Origin: an uncultured Eubacteriales bacterium
GTDB lineage: Bacteria > Bacillota > Clostridia > Oscillospirales > CAG-382
Direction of reading: 5' to 3'
Assembly (NCBI GenBank): GCA_934444645.1
Contig: CAKSCV010000001.1
Location: 186,001-250,000 of the forward strand
Length of the DNA stretch: 64,000 nucleotides
Part shown: positions 44,584 through 53,312 of the stretch, piece by piece
Layout: each line of letters opens with the position of its first letter
Numbering within the stretch: position 1 is the stretch's first letter
Notes under the pieces: generated by a model
Database searches by the model: none
What the model saw: only the letters and a program-made list of their open reading frames with translations
What the model was told of the DNA's origin: nothing
Program-made: the position numbers and the translations under genes

Positions 44584-46011
44584 TCAAAGCTCCTTTAACA
44601 CATTGCAAAGATAAATATAGGTACGTTTTGTGGAAGAAACGGATAAATGCTCGTTGACCGTATGGACATCCCACATGTTCGGACCGGCGGAAACGGCATC
44701 AAAATCTTTGATTTTCCCGGCAAACAGACCACATTCCAATCCTGCGTGCGTGACCTCAATGATCGGCTTTTTACCGTACTGTTTTTCGTAGACAGCAACC
44801 ATGATGTCGCGTAAGCGGCTGTTTTCTTTGTATTCCCATGCCGGGTAGTGTCCGTGTGCGGCAAAGTCTGCACCGAGCGACACGGCAAGCGACTGCAAAT
44901 CGTCGAGCATTTTCTGTTTTTCGGCGGAAACGCTGCTGCGAACCGATACAACGGCCTGAAAAACACTTTTTTCGTTCTCACGGGAGATGTTCATAATGCC
45001 GAGATTCAGCGAACTTTGCACCAATCCCGGAATCTGCTTGCTCATCGACTGTACGCCGAACGGAATACGCGTTAGAAAAGCAACGATTTTTTCGGTTGAG
45101 TTGCTGTCAAGGGCTGCCACATGCGCTTCCGCGGCGGAAACCGTAACCGTAAGACCGCTGTCAGCGGAAACGCGGTTTTCTTCGACAAATTTCGCCGCAA
45201 GAGCCTTCAGCTCCGAAAGAGACACGGTGGTAGCAATTACACATTCGGCGGCATTCGGAATGGCATTGTCCTTAAAACCGCCGCTTATCGAAATGAGACG
45301 GAAGGAAGAAAGACGATCCAAAAGCGCACCGAGCAGCTTATCGGCGTTTTGCCGACCTTCGCCGATCAGGATGCCCGAATGGCCGCCAAGCAGTCCGGAA
45401 AGCGAAATCTTCACGCAAGGAGCTTCATTTGCTTCGGTCGCAAGAGGCAAATCAATGTGTGCTTTGGCGCCGCCGGCACAGCCGACCGTCAAGGCGGTGT
45501 CTTCTTCGGAATCAAGGTTGATGAATGTGTGACCGGAAAGCTTTGCGGTATCAAAGCCGTGAGCGCCGTACATACCGGTTTCTTCGTCGGTCGTAAAGAC
45601 TGCTTCGAGCGGCGGATGAGAAAGCGAATCGTCCTCCAGAACAGCTAAAATCATGGCAACGGCAATACCGTTGTCCGCGCCGAGCGTGGTGCCTTCGGCG
45701 GAAAGATTGTCGCCGTCGAGCTTCAAACGCAAGCCGTCTTTGGAAAAATCGATGGGGCAATCGGGCGTTTTTTCGCAAACCATGTCCATGTGTCCCTGCA
45801 AAATAACGGGGGGATGGTTTTCATAGCCTCGCGAGGCTTTTTTGCGGATGAGGACATTGTTGTGTTTATCAAATGTGTGTTCCAAGCCGTGTTCAGCGGC
45901 AAAATTTACGCAAAAAGCGCGGATTTTATCGGTATTTCCCGAACCGTGAGGAATGGAGCAGATTTTTTCAAAATAATGAAACACGCGCTCCGGCGCAAGG
46001 CTTTCAAGCAT
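44584..46011 (-). CDS. pepD: Aminoacyl-histidine dipeptidase, M20 family
   Basis: A 475-residue cytosolic dipeptidase. CSIPHGSGNTDKIRAFC at the N-terminus, LQGHMDMVCEKTPD and LGADNGIAVAMILAVLED carry zinc ligands, and FTTDEETGMYGAHGFDT has the catalytic Glu. C-terminal EVTHAGLECGLFAGK and GPNMWDVHTVNEHLS are typical of PepD. AGGAGG lies 7 bases before the ATG, and a strong promoter lies at 46092-46120. It starts the peptide-use island that continues through the Xaa-Pro peptidase and the opp transporter. Confidence 0.94.
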   Translation of the reverse strand: MLESLAPERVFHYFEKICSIPHGSGNTDKIRAFCVNFAAEHGLEHTFDKHNNVLIRKKASRGYENHPPVILQGHMDMVCEKTPDCPIDFSKDGLRLKLDGDNLSAEGTTLGADNGIAVAMILAVLEDDSLSHPPLEAVFTTDEETGMYGAHGFDTAKLSGHTFINLDSEEDTALTVGCAGGAKAHIDLPLATEANEAPCVKISLSGLLGGHSGILIGEGRQNADKLLGALLDRLSSFRLISISGGFKDNAIPNAAECVIATTVSLSELKALAAKFVEENRVSADSGLTVTVSAAEAHVAALDSNSTEKIVAFLTRIPFGVQSMSKQIPGLVQSSLNLGIMNISRENEKSVFQAVVSVRSSVSAEKQKMLDDLQSLAVSLGADFAAHGHYPAWEYKENSRLRDIMVAVYEKQYGKKPIIEVTHAGLECGLFAGKIKDFDAVSAGPNMWDVHTVNEHLSVSSTKRTYIYLCNVLKEL

Positions 46012-46091
46012 GTTGAAACCTCCTCATAATGAATAACAATTAAGAATCCGGATGGTCTTAATCGCTTGTTTCAAAATACAACAATATTTAT

Positions 46092-46120
46092 ATTATAGCT
46101 TGTCTGTTCGAAAAAGTCAA
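46092..46120 (-). promoter_or_regulatory. Promoter of pepD-pepP
   Basis: On the minus strand TTGACT (46120-46115), 17 bases, TATAAT (46097-46092), about 80 bases before the pepD ATG. Confidence 0.7.
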
Positions 46121-46230
46121 CATTTTGTGCAGATTGTTGAAAAGGATTTTCGATTTAGAGATATTTTGTTATCATTTTAACAAGCTAACAGAATAAAGCG
46201 TCGAAGCGCATCGTCTTTCATGCCGGGATA

Positions 46231-46809
46231 CTATTTGTTTTTTAACGTTTCTTCCAGACGCTTGACGATGGCGACGGCCTGTTTCCAGTCGGCGGCGTGC
46301 AAAAAATCTTTTCCGGCGTTCGGATAAGCTTTGCTTTCAAATAAGATCGGCGTAATGCCGGCTTTTTTGGCTGCTTGGCAGTTAAACGGTGCGTCGTCGA
46401 TTAAAATCGAAATGTTTTCGGCAACACAGGCGCCGGCCTTATCGATGGTGCAGATGAGCTTGTCGTATTCGATGCCGCCGTTGTTTAGCTCAAGCGTTGT
46501 GGCCTTGACGGCATCGGCATAGTAATCAGTGGTACGGGCGGTGATGATGAAAATCTTGTGTCCTTGCTTGCGAAGCTCCCGAATACCCCAGGCGGCATCC
46601 GGCTTGAAGGGGGCGTCGGGAATGTATTTGTCGTTGTAGGCTTTTCCGAGGGCGTATTCTTGTTTTTTCCATGCGTCCGGCAAGGTGTTGTAGGAAATGT
46701 TTTTCTCTCGCAGCTCGTCTGCGTCGGCACCGAAGAATTCGGCGACAAACGGAATGTAATAATCAAATGTATCGGTTAAAGTATCATCGATGTCAACAGC
46801 GATATTCAT
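46231..46809 (-). CDS. HAD-family 5'-nucleotidase-like phosphatase (NT5C type)
   Basis: A 192-residue HAD phosphatase. Motif I is NIAVDIDDTLTDTFD (nucleophile Asp and acid Asp at residues 6 and 8), motif II FIITARTTDYYA, and the C-terminal acidic motif ISILIDDAPFNC. The DIDDTLTDT form and small cap resemble NT5C-type (deoxy)nucleotidases and related pathway-repair HADs; the substrate is not certain. It is monocistronic, with GGAGGAATCCTTATG-like spacing before the start. The gap up to 47054 holds no other gene. Confidence 0.78.
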   Translation of the reverse strand: MNIAVDIDDTLTDTFDYYIPFVAEFFGADADELREKNISYNTLPDAWKKQEYALGKAYNDKYIPDAPFKPDAAWGIRELRKQGHKIFIITARTTDYYADAVKATTLELNNGGIEYDKLICTIDKAGACVAENISILIDDAPFNCQAAKKAGITPILFESKAYPNAGKDFLHAADWKQAVAIVKRLEETLKNK

Positions 46810-47053
46810 AAGGATTCCTCCGGTTATATTTTTTGGAAAAGTATAGCACAGTTTCGAAAAAAAAGCAAGTGCCGCACGGTTTAAACGGCTGTATATAACG
46901 GTGAAAGGCAGTGAACATGCGAATTCTTTTCAAAAGCAAATGATTTTCCGGAAAATAGTGCATAAAATCGTACCCGATTTTGTCTATCGCCGCCGGGAGC
47001 AAGGGACTATAATATTAAAGAACTTTTTTGAAAATCAGAAAGAAGGAAAGTAA

Positions 47054-48946
47054 ATGTCTTATGAAATCTCGGTACCGATCATCCGTGTTTGCGAGAATGA
47101 AAATCTCTTAAAGCAGCATCTTGCGGAGCTTCGCCGCTTGGATGCCGTGCGCGTTATGCTTTCGATCGAGCGATATTATATTTCCGAAGAGGCAAAAAAG
47201 AGGGAATTGGATGCCGTTCGAAGCAATTGCGCATTTTTCAAAGCACATGGGTTTGAGGTCGGTGCATGGATCTGGGCGTTCGCTCTGGGTGAAAAAAACA
47301 CGTATATGCATATCAAAGGCGTCGGCGGCAGGGTTTCGGAGGATGAGATCTGCCCGTCCGATAAAGACTTCCGCGCGTTTGCGTGTGCATACATTGCCGA
47401 TGTTGCCGCGTGCGGTATCGATTTGATCCTGTTTGACGATGATTTCCGGTATGGAACGCTGCCGAGCGGCTTGGGATGCGTGTGCGAAAATCATCTTGCT
47501 TATATGGAACGGCTTTTGGGAAAGACGGTCGACAGAACCGATTTGCCGTCCCTTTTGGTCTCCGGTGACAAAAACGAGTACAGAGATGCTTGGCAAGCGT
47601 CTAAAAAATATTTCATAGAGCTTTTCGCCTCTGAAGTGCGTGCAGCTGTGGATCGTGTAAATCCGCTTGTTCGGATCGGCTTTTGCGCATGCCTTACGGT
47701 CTGGGATTTTGACGGAACCGATTCGGCGACGCTTGCCCGGATCCTCGCCGGAAACACCAAGCCGTTTTTACGACTGATCGGCGCGCCGTATTGGGCGGAA
47801 AACAGAGGGTGGAACTGTCGGCTGCAAAACGTTATCGAAACCGAACGTATGGAGCGAAGCTGGTGCGGCGAAGGCATTGAGATTTTGTCGGAGGGCGATG
47901 CTTCTCCGCGACCGCGCAGCAATTGTCCGGCCAATTATCTGGAGATTTTCGATACCGCCTTGCGTGTTTCGGGCGGCTTTGACGGCATTTTGAAGTATGC
48001 CATTGACTATTATGCAAAACCGGGCTATGAAACCGGTTATATCGAGCGTCACGAGCGGCATCGTCCCCTGTATAGAGCCATCGAAACGCATTTTGACGGC
48101 AAAACGGCGGTCGGCGTGCGTGTCTATGAGCGAATGGAAAAATTTACGGATATGCGCATTCCGAAAGCCTTCGAAAGAAGCGATGAAGCAGATAATCTGT
48201 TTTTCTCGGTCGCGTCTAAATTGATGGTGGACAACGGTTTTCCGACCGTTTACGACGGCGAGGGCGTGTGCGGCATTGCTTTTGCGGAAAATGTCACGCT
48301 GGTGCCGAAAAATGCTTATAAAAACGGCTTGATTTTGGATGTGCGTGCCGCAGAAATCCTGACAGCCAAGGGCGTAGATGTCGGGCTGAAAAGCGTAGGC
48401 GAACCGTATAAGGCCTCGTATGAGTTTTTCGGTGATGACGGTGATAAGACGTTTGTGTGGAACACGGTTCGCGCGATAGAGGTTGATGAAAATGCAGATA
48501 TACGCAGTCATTTTTGCTGCAAGCACGGCGACGGCACCTTGACGCTGAAAACGCCCGGCTCGTATTACTACGAAAACGCTGACGGCGGAAAATTTCTTGT
48601 GTTTGCGTTTGAAGGATATGAGCTGTATTACGGCCGGGATAATCTGTTGCGCAGCTATTACCGTTCGGCGGAAATTAAAGCGGCGTGTAATCGCTTCGGC
48701 GCGAAAATTCCGGCATATGCCTATGGAAATCCCGATTTGTATATCTTAGCCAAAAAAGGTGAATCAGCACTTTCGGTCGGCCTTTGGAATATCTTTGCCG
48801 ATGAAATTTTCGAGCCGGTGATCGAGCTTGATAAAGCGTATACAAGCATCGAATGTATTGGCTGTACGGCGCGTTTGGAAGGAAATACCGTTCATTTATC
48901 ACAGCTTCAGCCGTTTTCATTTGCCGGCTTTGAAGTGAGAGAATAG
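47054..48946 (+). CDS. Uncharacterised protein, possibly a barrel-type glycosidase relative
   Basis: A 630-residue protein without signal peptide or membrane segment. Alternating strand/helix units in the first 330 residues suggest a TIM-barrel, with VGAWIWAF near 75, IDLILFDDDFRYG near 125 and RIGFCACLTVWDFDG near 215. From about 340 the sequence changes to beta-rich segments with a distant resemblance to the middle and C-terminal domains of GH42-like enzymes (RVYERMEKFTD, HLSQLQPFSFAGFEVRE). The triple Asp in FDDDFR is a possible active-site cluster. I do not recognise a named family. It lies 9 bases before a DMT transporter gene, so the pair may take up and process a small glycoside. GAAGGAAAG precedes the ATG. 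Confidence 0.6.
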   Translation: MSYEISVPIIRVCENENLLKQHLAELRRLDAVRVMLSIERYYISEEAKKRELDAVRSNCAFFKAHGFEVGAWIWAFALGEKNTYMHIKGVGGRVSEDEICPSDKDFRAFACAYIADVAACGIDLILFDDDFRYGTLPSGLGCVCENHLAYMERLLGKTVDRTDLPSLLVSGDKNEYRDAWQASKKYFIELFASEVRAAVDRVNPLVRIGFCACLTVWDFDGTDSATLARILAGNTKPFLRLIGAPYWAENRGWNCRLQNVIETERMERSWCGEGIEILSEGDASPRPRSNCPANYLEIFDTALRVSGGFDGILKYAIDYYAKPGYETGYIERHERHRPLYRAIETHFDGKTAVGVRVYERMEKFTDMRIPKAFERSDEADNLFFSVASKLMVDNGFPTVYDGEGVCGIAFAENVTLVPKNAYKNGLILDVRAAEILTAKGVDVGLKSVGEPYKASYEFFGDDGDKTFVWNTVRAIEVDENADIRSHFCCKHGDGTLTLKTPGSYYYENADGGKFLVFAFEGYELYYGRDNLLRSYYRSAEIKAACNRFGAKIPAYAYGNPDLYILAKKGESALSVGLWNIFADEIFEPVIELDKAYTSIECIGCTARLEGNTVHLSQLQPFSFAGFEVRE

Positions 48947-48955
48947 GGGAGAGAA

Positions 48956-49807
48956 ATGGCCTATTTATTTTTGATACTCATCATTCTGGAGGGCTCGTTT
49001 GAAGTTATTTTAGCCAAAGAATACAACCTCAAGACCGCAAAACCGAACTGCAATCTGTTTACAGCGGTGGTTTGTTTTTGTGCGTTGTGCTTCTTTTTGC
49101 TGAACAGCGGCGGTCGGCTTTCGTTTGAAGCATCGCTTATCCCATATTCGCTCGGCTTTGCCGTTGCTTTCGGAACGGCTTCGGCTACGGCAATTTTTGC
49201 CATAAAAACGGGACCGATTTCAATCACGTCGCTGATGTCGTCGTATTCGCTTTTGATTCCGACCTTTTACGGGCTTTTGTTCTTAAAGGAAACGCCGCAT
49301 ACGGCGCTGTATTTCGGCTTAGCTGCATGGGCGGTATCACTGTTTCTGATCAATTTCAAGAAAAACGAAAACCTGCATTTTACGCCGCTGTGGATCGTTT
49401 ATGTGCTCTTATGCTTTGTTTCGAACGGAATGTGTTCGACCGTGCAGAAAATGCAGCAAATGGCATTTGACGGGGCGTATAAAAACGAATTCATGATCTA
49501 TGCTCTGATTCCGGTGACGATTGTGTTGTTTGTGCTTGGTTTTATGCAGCCGGGAAACAAGCTTTCCATGTTAAAGCCGTGCTTGAAATACGGTGTTGTC
49601 AAAGGCTTGGCGAATGGCTTTATGAACTATTTGGTGATGGTGACCTCCGCCATGCTGCCGAACGCGGTGCTGTTTCCGAGTATTTCGGCCGGCGGTCTTG
49701 TACTTACCTTTATTTGTGCCGTGACGATATATAAGGAGAAGCTCAGCAGAATGCAATATATCGGCTATGGTCTCGGCATTATAGCGGTAGTATTGCTAAA
49801 TGTGTAA
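48956..49807 (+). CDS. DMT/EamA-superfamily transporter
   Basis: A 283-residue membrane protein with about ten hydrophobic helices, in two halves of five as in EamA transporters (GPISITSLMSSYSLLIPTFYGLLFLKE in the first half, YKEKLSRMQYIGYGLGIIAVVLLNV at the end). It starts 9 bases after the 47054 gene, with GGGGAGAG upstream, so it is co-transcribed with it. The substrate is unknown. Confidence 0.8.
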   Translation: MAYLFLILIILEGSFEVILAKEYNLKTAKPNCNLFTAVVCFCALCFFLLNSGGRLSFEASLIPYSLGFAVAFGTASATAIFAIKTGPISITSLMSSYSLLIPTFYGLLFLKETPHTALYFGLAAWAVSLFLINFKKNENLHFTPLWIVYVLLCFVSNGMCSTVQKMQQMAFDGAYKNEFMIYALIPVTIVLFVLGFMQPGNKLSMLKPCLKYGVVKGLANGFMNYLVMVTSAMLPNAVLFPSISAGGLVLTFICAVTIYKEKLSRMQYIGYGLGIIAVVLLNV

Positions 49808-49852
49808 ATGCAAGGCTTCCTATTGCTTTGCAAAAAGATGTCTCAGAATATT

Positions 49853-49884
49853 GACACTCCCACCGTTTCAGGTGGGGGTGTGTC
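49853..49884. repeat. Strong hairpin at the edge of the decayed mobile region
   Basis: GACACTCCCACC (49853-49864) and GGTGGGGGTGTGTC (49871-49884) form an imperfect stem around GTTTCA. It could be the terminator of the DMT gene, but no T-tract follows. It also resembles the hairpin ends of IS200/IS605-like elements. No transposase remains nearby. Confidence 0.45.
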
Positions 49885-49989
49885 ACGCTTTTGCGTATAC
49901 GGCTATGCTTTTGTTTTTTCGGCATTGCCGCCAAGCTATCGTCCTTCAACGCCTTGTTTTTTTATTCTACCGCAAATTACGGTAAAAGT

Positions 49990-51059
49990 CAAGAAAACCC
50001 TGCTATTGACCGACGTAGAGGTAGATGCGGACATTCTTGCGAACTTTGTCGGGACGAAGTTATTGACGGACTAGAATGCGATTCGGTATGTGGTTGGTTA
50101 CAAACGGAGCTTTGGTGTATGGATGCATGAGCAGATCACGCGCCTTAAGGCGGCGTTAGGTTCCAAGAATGCCAAAACACAGGCGTTTCTTGACAAGGCG
50201 GCGCGGTTATATCATGCGGCTCTTGCGGAAAGCAAAAACGCCGTTCGGAGTGAGAACGGCGGGAAGAAGAACAGTATTGTTTATTTGGACAATGGATCTT
50301 CGTATGTTGAAGCAAGCAGGCAAGTTATAAGTGGCAATAATCGAAACAAATGGATTTCTCAAATTAAATACTATTTCGATGAACTATAGTGATAGTGGAG
50401 AATTAGATATAAAAACGCAAGAGGGGGATATACTGACACTTACAAAGAAAGAAACAAAATACAAAGCTTGGGATTCACATAAAACGGTTCAAGGTAATCG
50501 TGTACCGATGGATAATTCCGAATTTAAAGTCAAAATGCGTGCGGAATCCCATATTGATGAACTTGCTGAAGCTTCAACAAGAAACGGCAGAAAGTTAACG
50601 CAGGATAAGAAAAAACATGCGTTTGCTATAAATGGTTTTTCATACAGAACAGCGTATTTTCACGATTTCGATGGAAAATACTACAAAGTTACGATTTCTG
50701 TCGGGCATAATGGAACAAAAGCAACAGTTTATAATGTGGCGCAAATAAAAGAGGATACTCTCCCGACCGCTAATATATTAGCTGTGAATGGCTCAAAGGC
50801 CGTGGAACAGCATCTCCCTGCTCATAGTATATCCGAAATCGGCGAAAATGTCAATAATTCTTCGAAAAAAGTTTTTCGGTGAGTGAAGCGGATGAATTTG
50901 ACGAGAGCATCATGGACACGGATGTGAATGCTGAGACACTGCGGGAATTAAAGCAGGAGGCGGAATTGGAGCGGTTCGTACACAGGCGATCAAAGCGATG
51001 CGGGCGGATGCCTGGTTTGCTCCGAAGGTTTTCAAAAAAACAAAAAAGACGACACTTAT
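49990..51059 (+). pseudogene. Decayed phage/ICE large protein (MuF C-terminal / polyvalent-protein type)
   Basis: Three overlapping reading pieces give one degraded protein. In frame 2, DADILANFVGTKLLTD is cut by a TAG at 50072 and continues as NAIRYVVGYKRSFGVWMHE to a stop at 50389, with SIVYLDNGSSYVEASRQVI inside. A shift then leads into the 50331-50882 frame (AESHIDELAEAS, YRTAYFHDFDGKYYKVTIS, VYNVAQIKEDTLP). A third piece (50879 on, DVNAETLRELKQEAELE) shifts again near 50970 to a frame reading RTQAIKAMRADAWFAPKVF. These strings resemble the C-terminal parts of large MuF-like or polyvalent proteins in clostridial prophages and integrative elements. No start or ribosome site is seen. The family call is from memory of such sequences. 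Confidence 0.6.
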
Positions 51060-51074
51060 GTATCGTCTTTTATA
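51045..51074. terminator. Hairpin terminator after the decayed phage gene
   Basis: AAAGACGA (51045-51052) pairs with TCGTCTTT (51063-51070), with A- and T-rich flanks on both sides. It could end transcription from either direction, including downstream of tRNA-Val. Confidence 0.55.
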
Positions 51075-51139
51075 TTGAGCTGAAACGCGTACACGAAATA
51101 GCCTCGCTTTAGAACGAGCGTGTTCGTTTTAGCCAACTA

Positions 51140-51216
51140 TGGTGGAGACAAGTGGAATCGAACCACTGACCTCTTGCATGTCAAGCAAGCACTCTAACCA
51201 GCTGAGCTATGCCTCC
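51140..51216 (-). tRNA. tRNA-Val (GAC)
   Basis: Cloverleaf by eye on the minus strand: acceptor GGAGGCA with TGTCTCC, anticodon stem CTTGC/GCAAG around loop TTGACAT (anticodon GAC), TTCGATTC T-loop region, and an encoded CCA (51142-51140). Its 3' end faces the phage remnant at 49990-51059. Confidence 0.93.
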
Positions 51217-51247
51217 GTGCGAGCCGTATAACCGACTCAACGAAAGC

Positions 51248-51276
51248 ATTATATCACATCTGTTCGAATTTGTCAA
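51248..51276 (-). promoter_or_regulatory. Promoter of tRNA-Val
   Basis: On the minus strand TTGACA (51276-51271), 17 bases, TATAAT (51253-51248), about 30 bases before the tRNA. Confidence 0.75.
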
Positions 51277-51341
51277 CCGCTTTTGATAGATTTTTTTGAA
51301 AAAACGCAAAAACAATCCGACATTCCGACATTTCCGCTTTT

Positions 51342-52019
51342 TTATTCGACCGTCACATCTGCCCACAGCATATAATGGTCGGTATAGGAATCCGTGACCG
51401 TGCCGATTTTGCCGAATTTCATATTTTGAGAAATAATAATGTTGTCTATCGCACAATGCGATTTGGGAAAGGTTACAAAGCGTCGTTCGGCTTTGTTCGC
51501 CATATCGGCGGCACGCAAAACGGAAAACTCATCAAACAGATCCGTATTGAAGTCGCCGGTCAAAATATAGGAGCGACACGGTGCGAGCAGTTCTGAAAGA
51601 CGCGAAAACTGCGGCGCGCGAAGCTCGGGCGATTCAAATGATAAATGCGTGCAGAAAAAATCAAGCTTTTTCATGCCTAAATCAAGTACAGCGTGTCCGA
51701 TTGCGCGTTTTTCGGAGGTTCCGGATTCCAATTCCTCCATAGAAAAGCCGACGATCGGAAAACGCGAAAGAATCATGGTGCCGTAATAGCCGTCTGCATA
51801 ATCGATGGCGCGGACAAAACGGTAATAGGGAAGTCCGCAGGCTTCTGAAAGCAGTTTTGGCTGGTTGACGCCGCCGACACGGGTGGATTTATATTCGATT
51901 TCCTGGATACCGCAGATATCGAGTGCGGCTTCACGGATTACGCCGCCGATTTTATTCAAATCGCCGTTTGCGTAATGTGCATGACAAATATTATAAGTTC
52001 CGACACGTAAAGATTGCAT
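51342..52019 (-). CDS. Endonuclease/exonuclease/phosphatase-family protein
   Basis: A 225-residue EEP-fold protein: LRVGTYNICHAHYANGDLNKI at the start (metal-site Asn), CGIQEIEYKS (catalytic Glu), FFCTHLSFES (His) and ILTGDFNTDLFDE (Asp, Asn). The family covers metal-dependent phosphodiesterases for nucleic acids, phospholipids or sugar phosphates; the substrate is open. The ATG at 52019 has GGGGTG 6 bases upstream. A GTG at 52028 is a poorer alternative. It has its own promoter, and the tRNA-Val promoter lies about 70 bases past its stop. Confidence 0.85.
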   Translation of the reverse strand: MQSLRVGTYNICHAHYANGDLNKIGGVIREAALDICGIQEIEYKSTRVGGVNQPKLLSEACGLPYYRFVRAIDYADGYYGTMILSRFPIVGFSMEELESGTSEKRAIGHAVLDLGMKKLDFFCTHLSFESPELRAPQFSRLSELLAPCRSYILTGDFNTDLFDEFSVLRAADMANKAERRFVTFPKSHCAIDNIIISQNMKFGKIGTVTDSYTDHYMLWADVTVE

Positions 52020-52060
52020 ATGAAACACCCCATCTGTTAATGCTACTCTATCATTTTCTT

Positions 52061-52089
52061 ATTATAAAATAAACGTCGTTTTTTGTCAA
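52061..52089 (-). promoter_or_regulatory. Promoter of the EEP-family gene
   Basis: On the minus strand TTGACA (52089-52084), 17 bases, TATAAT (52066-52061). Confidence 0.75.
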
Positions 52090-52166
52090 GGAAAAGACCA
52101 AATGTATAAAAATCGGGACAGGAAATATAAAGGTTCTTCGGCACGCTTCAAATATATCCGCAAACA

Positions 52167-52195
52167 TTGACAAAACAATACGAGAAGACTATAAT
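52167..52195 (+). promoter_or_regulatory. Promoter of the YoaK-family gene
   Basis: TTGACA (52167-52172), 17 bases, TATAAT (52190-52195). The expected transcript starts near 52202, so coding must begin at 52218, not at the in-frame ATGs upstream. Confidence 0.75.
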
Positions 52196-52217
52196 GAACA
52201 GGAAAAGAGGAATACAA

Positions 52218-52886
52218 ATGGGATTGTTTCATAAAGGACAAATGTCCGATTCGCTGCTGACGGCTATGTTTGTGGTTCTGTCCGGCGGATTTCAGGATGC
52301 ATATACATATGTGTGCCGCGGCAAGGTGTTCGCTAACGCGCAGACCGGCAACATTGTTTTGATGAGTACGCATTTGTTTGACGGACGTTACGCGGACAGC
52401 TTCCGGTACATGATTCCGCTTGCGGCTTTTTTGATCGGTACGTTTTTTGCGGAAGCCGTACACAGCCGGTTAAAGCACTGTGAAAGGCTGCATTGGCGTC
52501 AGATCATCTTGACTTTTGAAGTCGTACTGCTGTTTGTTGTCGGCTTTCTGCCGCAGGAATGGAATGCCGCCGCCAATGCTTTGGTGTCGTTTGTTTGTGC
52601 ACTTCAGGTTCAGACATTCCGGAAGGTGCGCGGCCATATTTATGCAAGCACCATGTGCATCGGTAATATGCGAACCGGCGCTGAGGCGTTATTTGCCTAT
52701 TTTCATACGCGTGACAGAGAAGTATTAAGAAAAGCGGGAATTTACTTTTTTGTAATCTTGCTGTTTGCCCTTGGTGCCGGTCTTGGCAGTGTTTTTACAG
52801 GACTGTGGGGGCATAGGACAATTTGGATCAGCTGTGCGCTTCTTTTGGTGAGCTTTTTGCTGATGTTTGCTGTGGAAAGAGAGTGA
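52218..52886 (+). CDS. YoaK/DUF1275-family membrane protein
   Basis: A 222-residue protein with about six hydrophobic helices. The N-terminal pattern LTAMFVVLSGGFQDAYTYVCRGKVFANAQTGNIVLM is the DUF1275 signature (GG..DAY...RG..FAN.QTGN). The C-terminal half has LVSFVCALQVQTFRKV and MCIGNMRTGAEALF, also conserved. The function of the family is unknown. GAAAAGAGG lies about 8 bases before the ATG. Confidence 0.85.
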   Translation: MGLFHKGQMSDSLLTAMFVVLSGGFQDAYTYVCRGKVFANAQTGNIVLMSTHLFDGRYADSFRYMIPLAAFLIGTFFAEAVHSRLKHCERLHWRQIILTFEVVLLFVVGFLPQEWNAAANALVSFVCALQVQTFRKVRGHIYASTMCIGNMRTGAEALFAYFHTRDREVLRKAGIYFFVILLFALGAGLGSVFTGLWGHRTIWISCALLLVSFLLMFAVERE

Positions 52887-53043
52887 GGGAGGAGTGAGAG
52901 CCGAAAAAGAGGGAGAACCTGTTACGCCAAAACTGCTTTTAATCTTGCTTTGAAGACGTGTGCTCTCAAAACGTTTGTTTTGATATGGCATACTCATCAA
53001 GGTTAAGATCTGCCGGCGAAGTTCATTAGATGAATTTATAAAC

Positions 53044-53076
53044 TTGCACGTTTTGCACGCATTTGTTTGGTATAAT
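53044..53076 (+). promoter_or_regulatory. Tandem regulatory unit 1 upstream of the capsid-like gene
   Basis: TTGCACG occurs twice, 9 bases apart (53044-53050, 53053-53059), followed by an extended -10, TGGTATAAT (TATAAT at 53071-53076). No good -35 is found at 17 bases, which suits an activator-dependent or extended -10 promoter. Confidence 0.6.
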
Positions 53077-53117
53077 GGTAGTAAAGGCAAATCTCTGACA
53101 ACAAAGAAATTGAAAAA

Positions 53118-53150
53118 TTGTACGTTTTGTACGTTTTTATCTGTTATAAT
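53118..53150 (+). promoter_or_regulatory. Tandem regulatory unit 2 upstream of the capsid-like gene
   Basis: TTGTACG occurs twice, 9 bases apart (53118-53124, 53127-53133), with an extended -10 TGTTATAAT (TATAAT at 53145-53150). The distance from the first repeat to TATAAT is 27 bases, as in unit 1, which is 74 bases upstream. Confidence 0.6.
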
Positions 53151-53158
53151 AAACATTG

Positions 53159-53193
53159 AGCAGAGCTGTAAAATGTGGCTCTGCTTTTGTTTG
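53159..53193 (+). terminator. Terminator-like hairpin between the tandem promoters and the capsid-like gene
   Basis: AGCAGAGC (53159-53166) pairs with GCTCTGCT (53178-53185), followed by TTTTGTTT. It lies within about 10 bases of the start expected from unit 2 and could act as an attenuator or the end of a short RNA. From here to the capsid start (53313) I see only the AAAGGAG site. Confidence 0.5.
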
Positions 53194-53312
53194 ACCCGAA
53201 TGATAATTGAAGCTAAGAGCATTAAAACATGAACTGAGCGCGAGAAAGATTTTAACAGGTCTCAGCCGTGAAAACGGTACAGATAAATAAAATTATAAAG
53301 GAGTAAAAAAGT

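Noticed and set aside
49808..50074. Short frame beginning right after the DMT gene
   Set aside because: Its first 55 codons cross the 49853-49884 hairpin and show no protein pattern; only the last part belongs to the decayed phage protein, which is annotated as a pseudogene.
53044..53150. Repeats that could suggest a CRISPR array
   Set aside because: Only two units of two heptamers, 74 bp apart, each ending in TATAAT; no repeat-spacer regularity and no cas genes.
52725..53222. Minus-strand frame of 165 codons between the YoaK gene and the capsid-like gene
   Set aside because: No ribosome site, overlaps the tandem promoters and part of the YoaK gene, and shows no recognisable fold.
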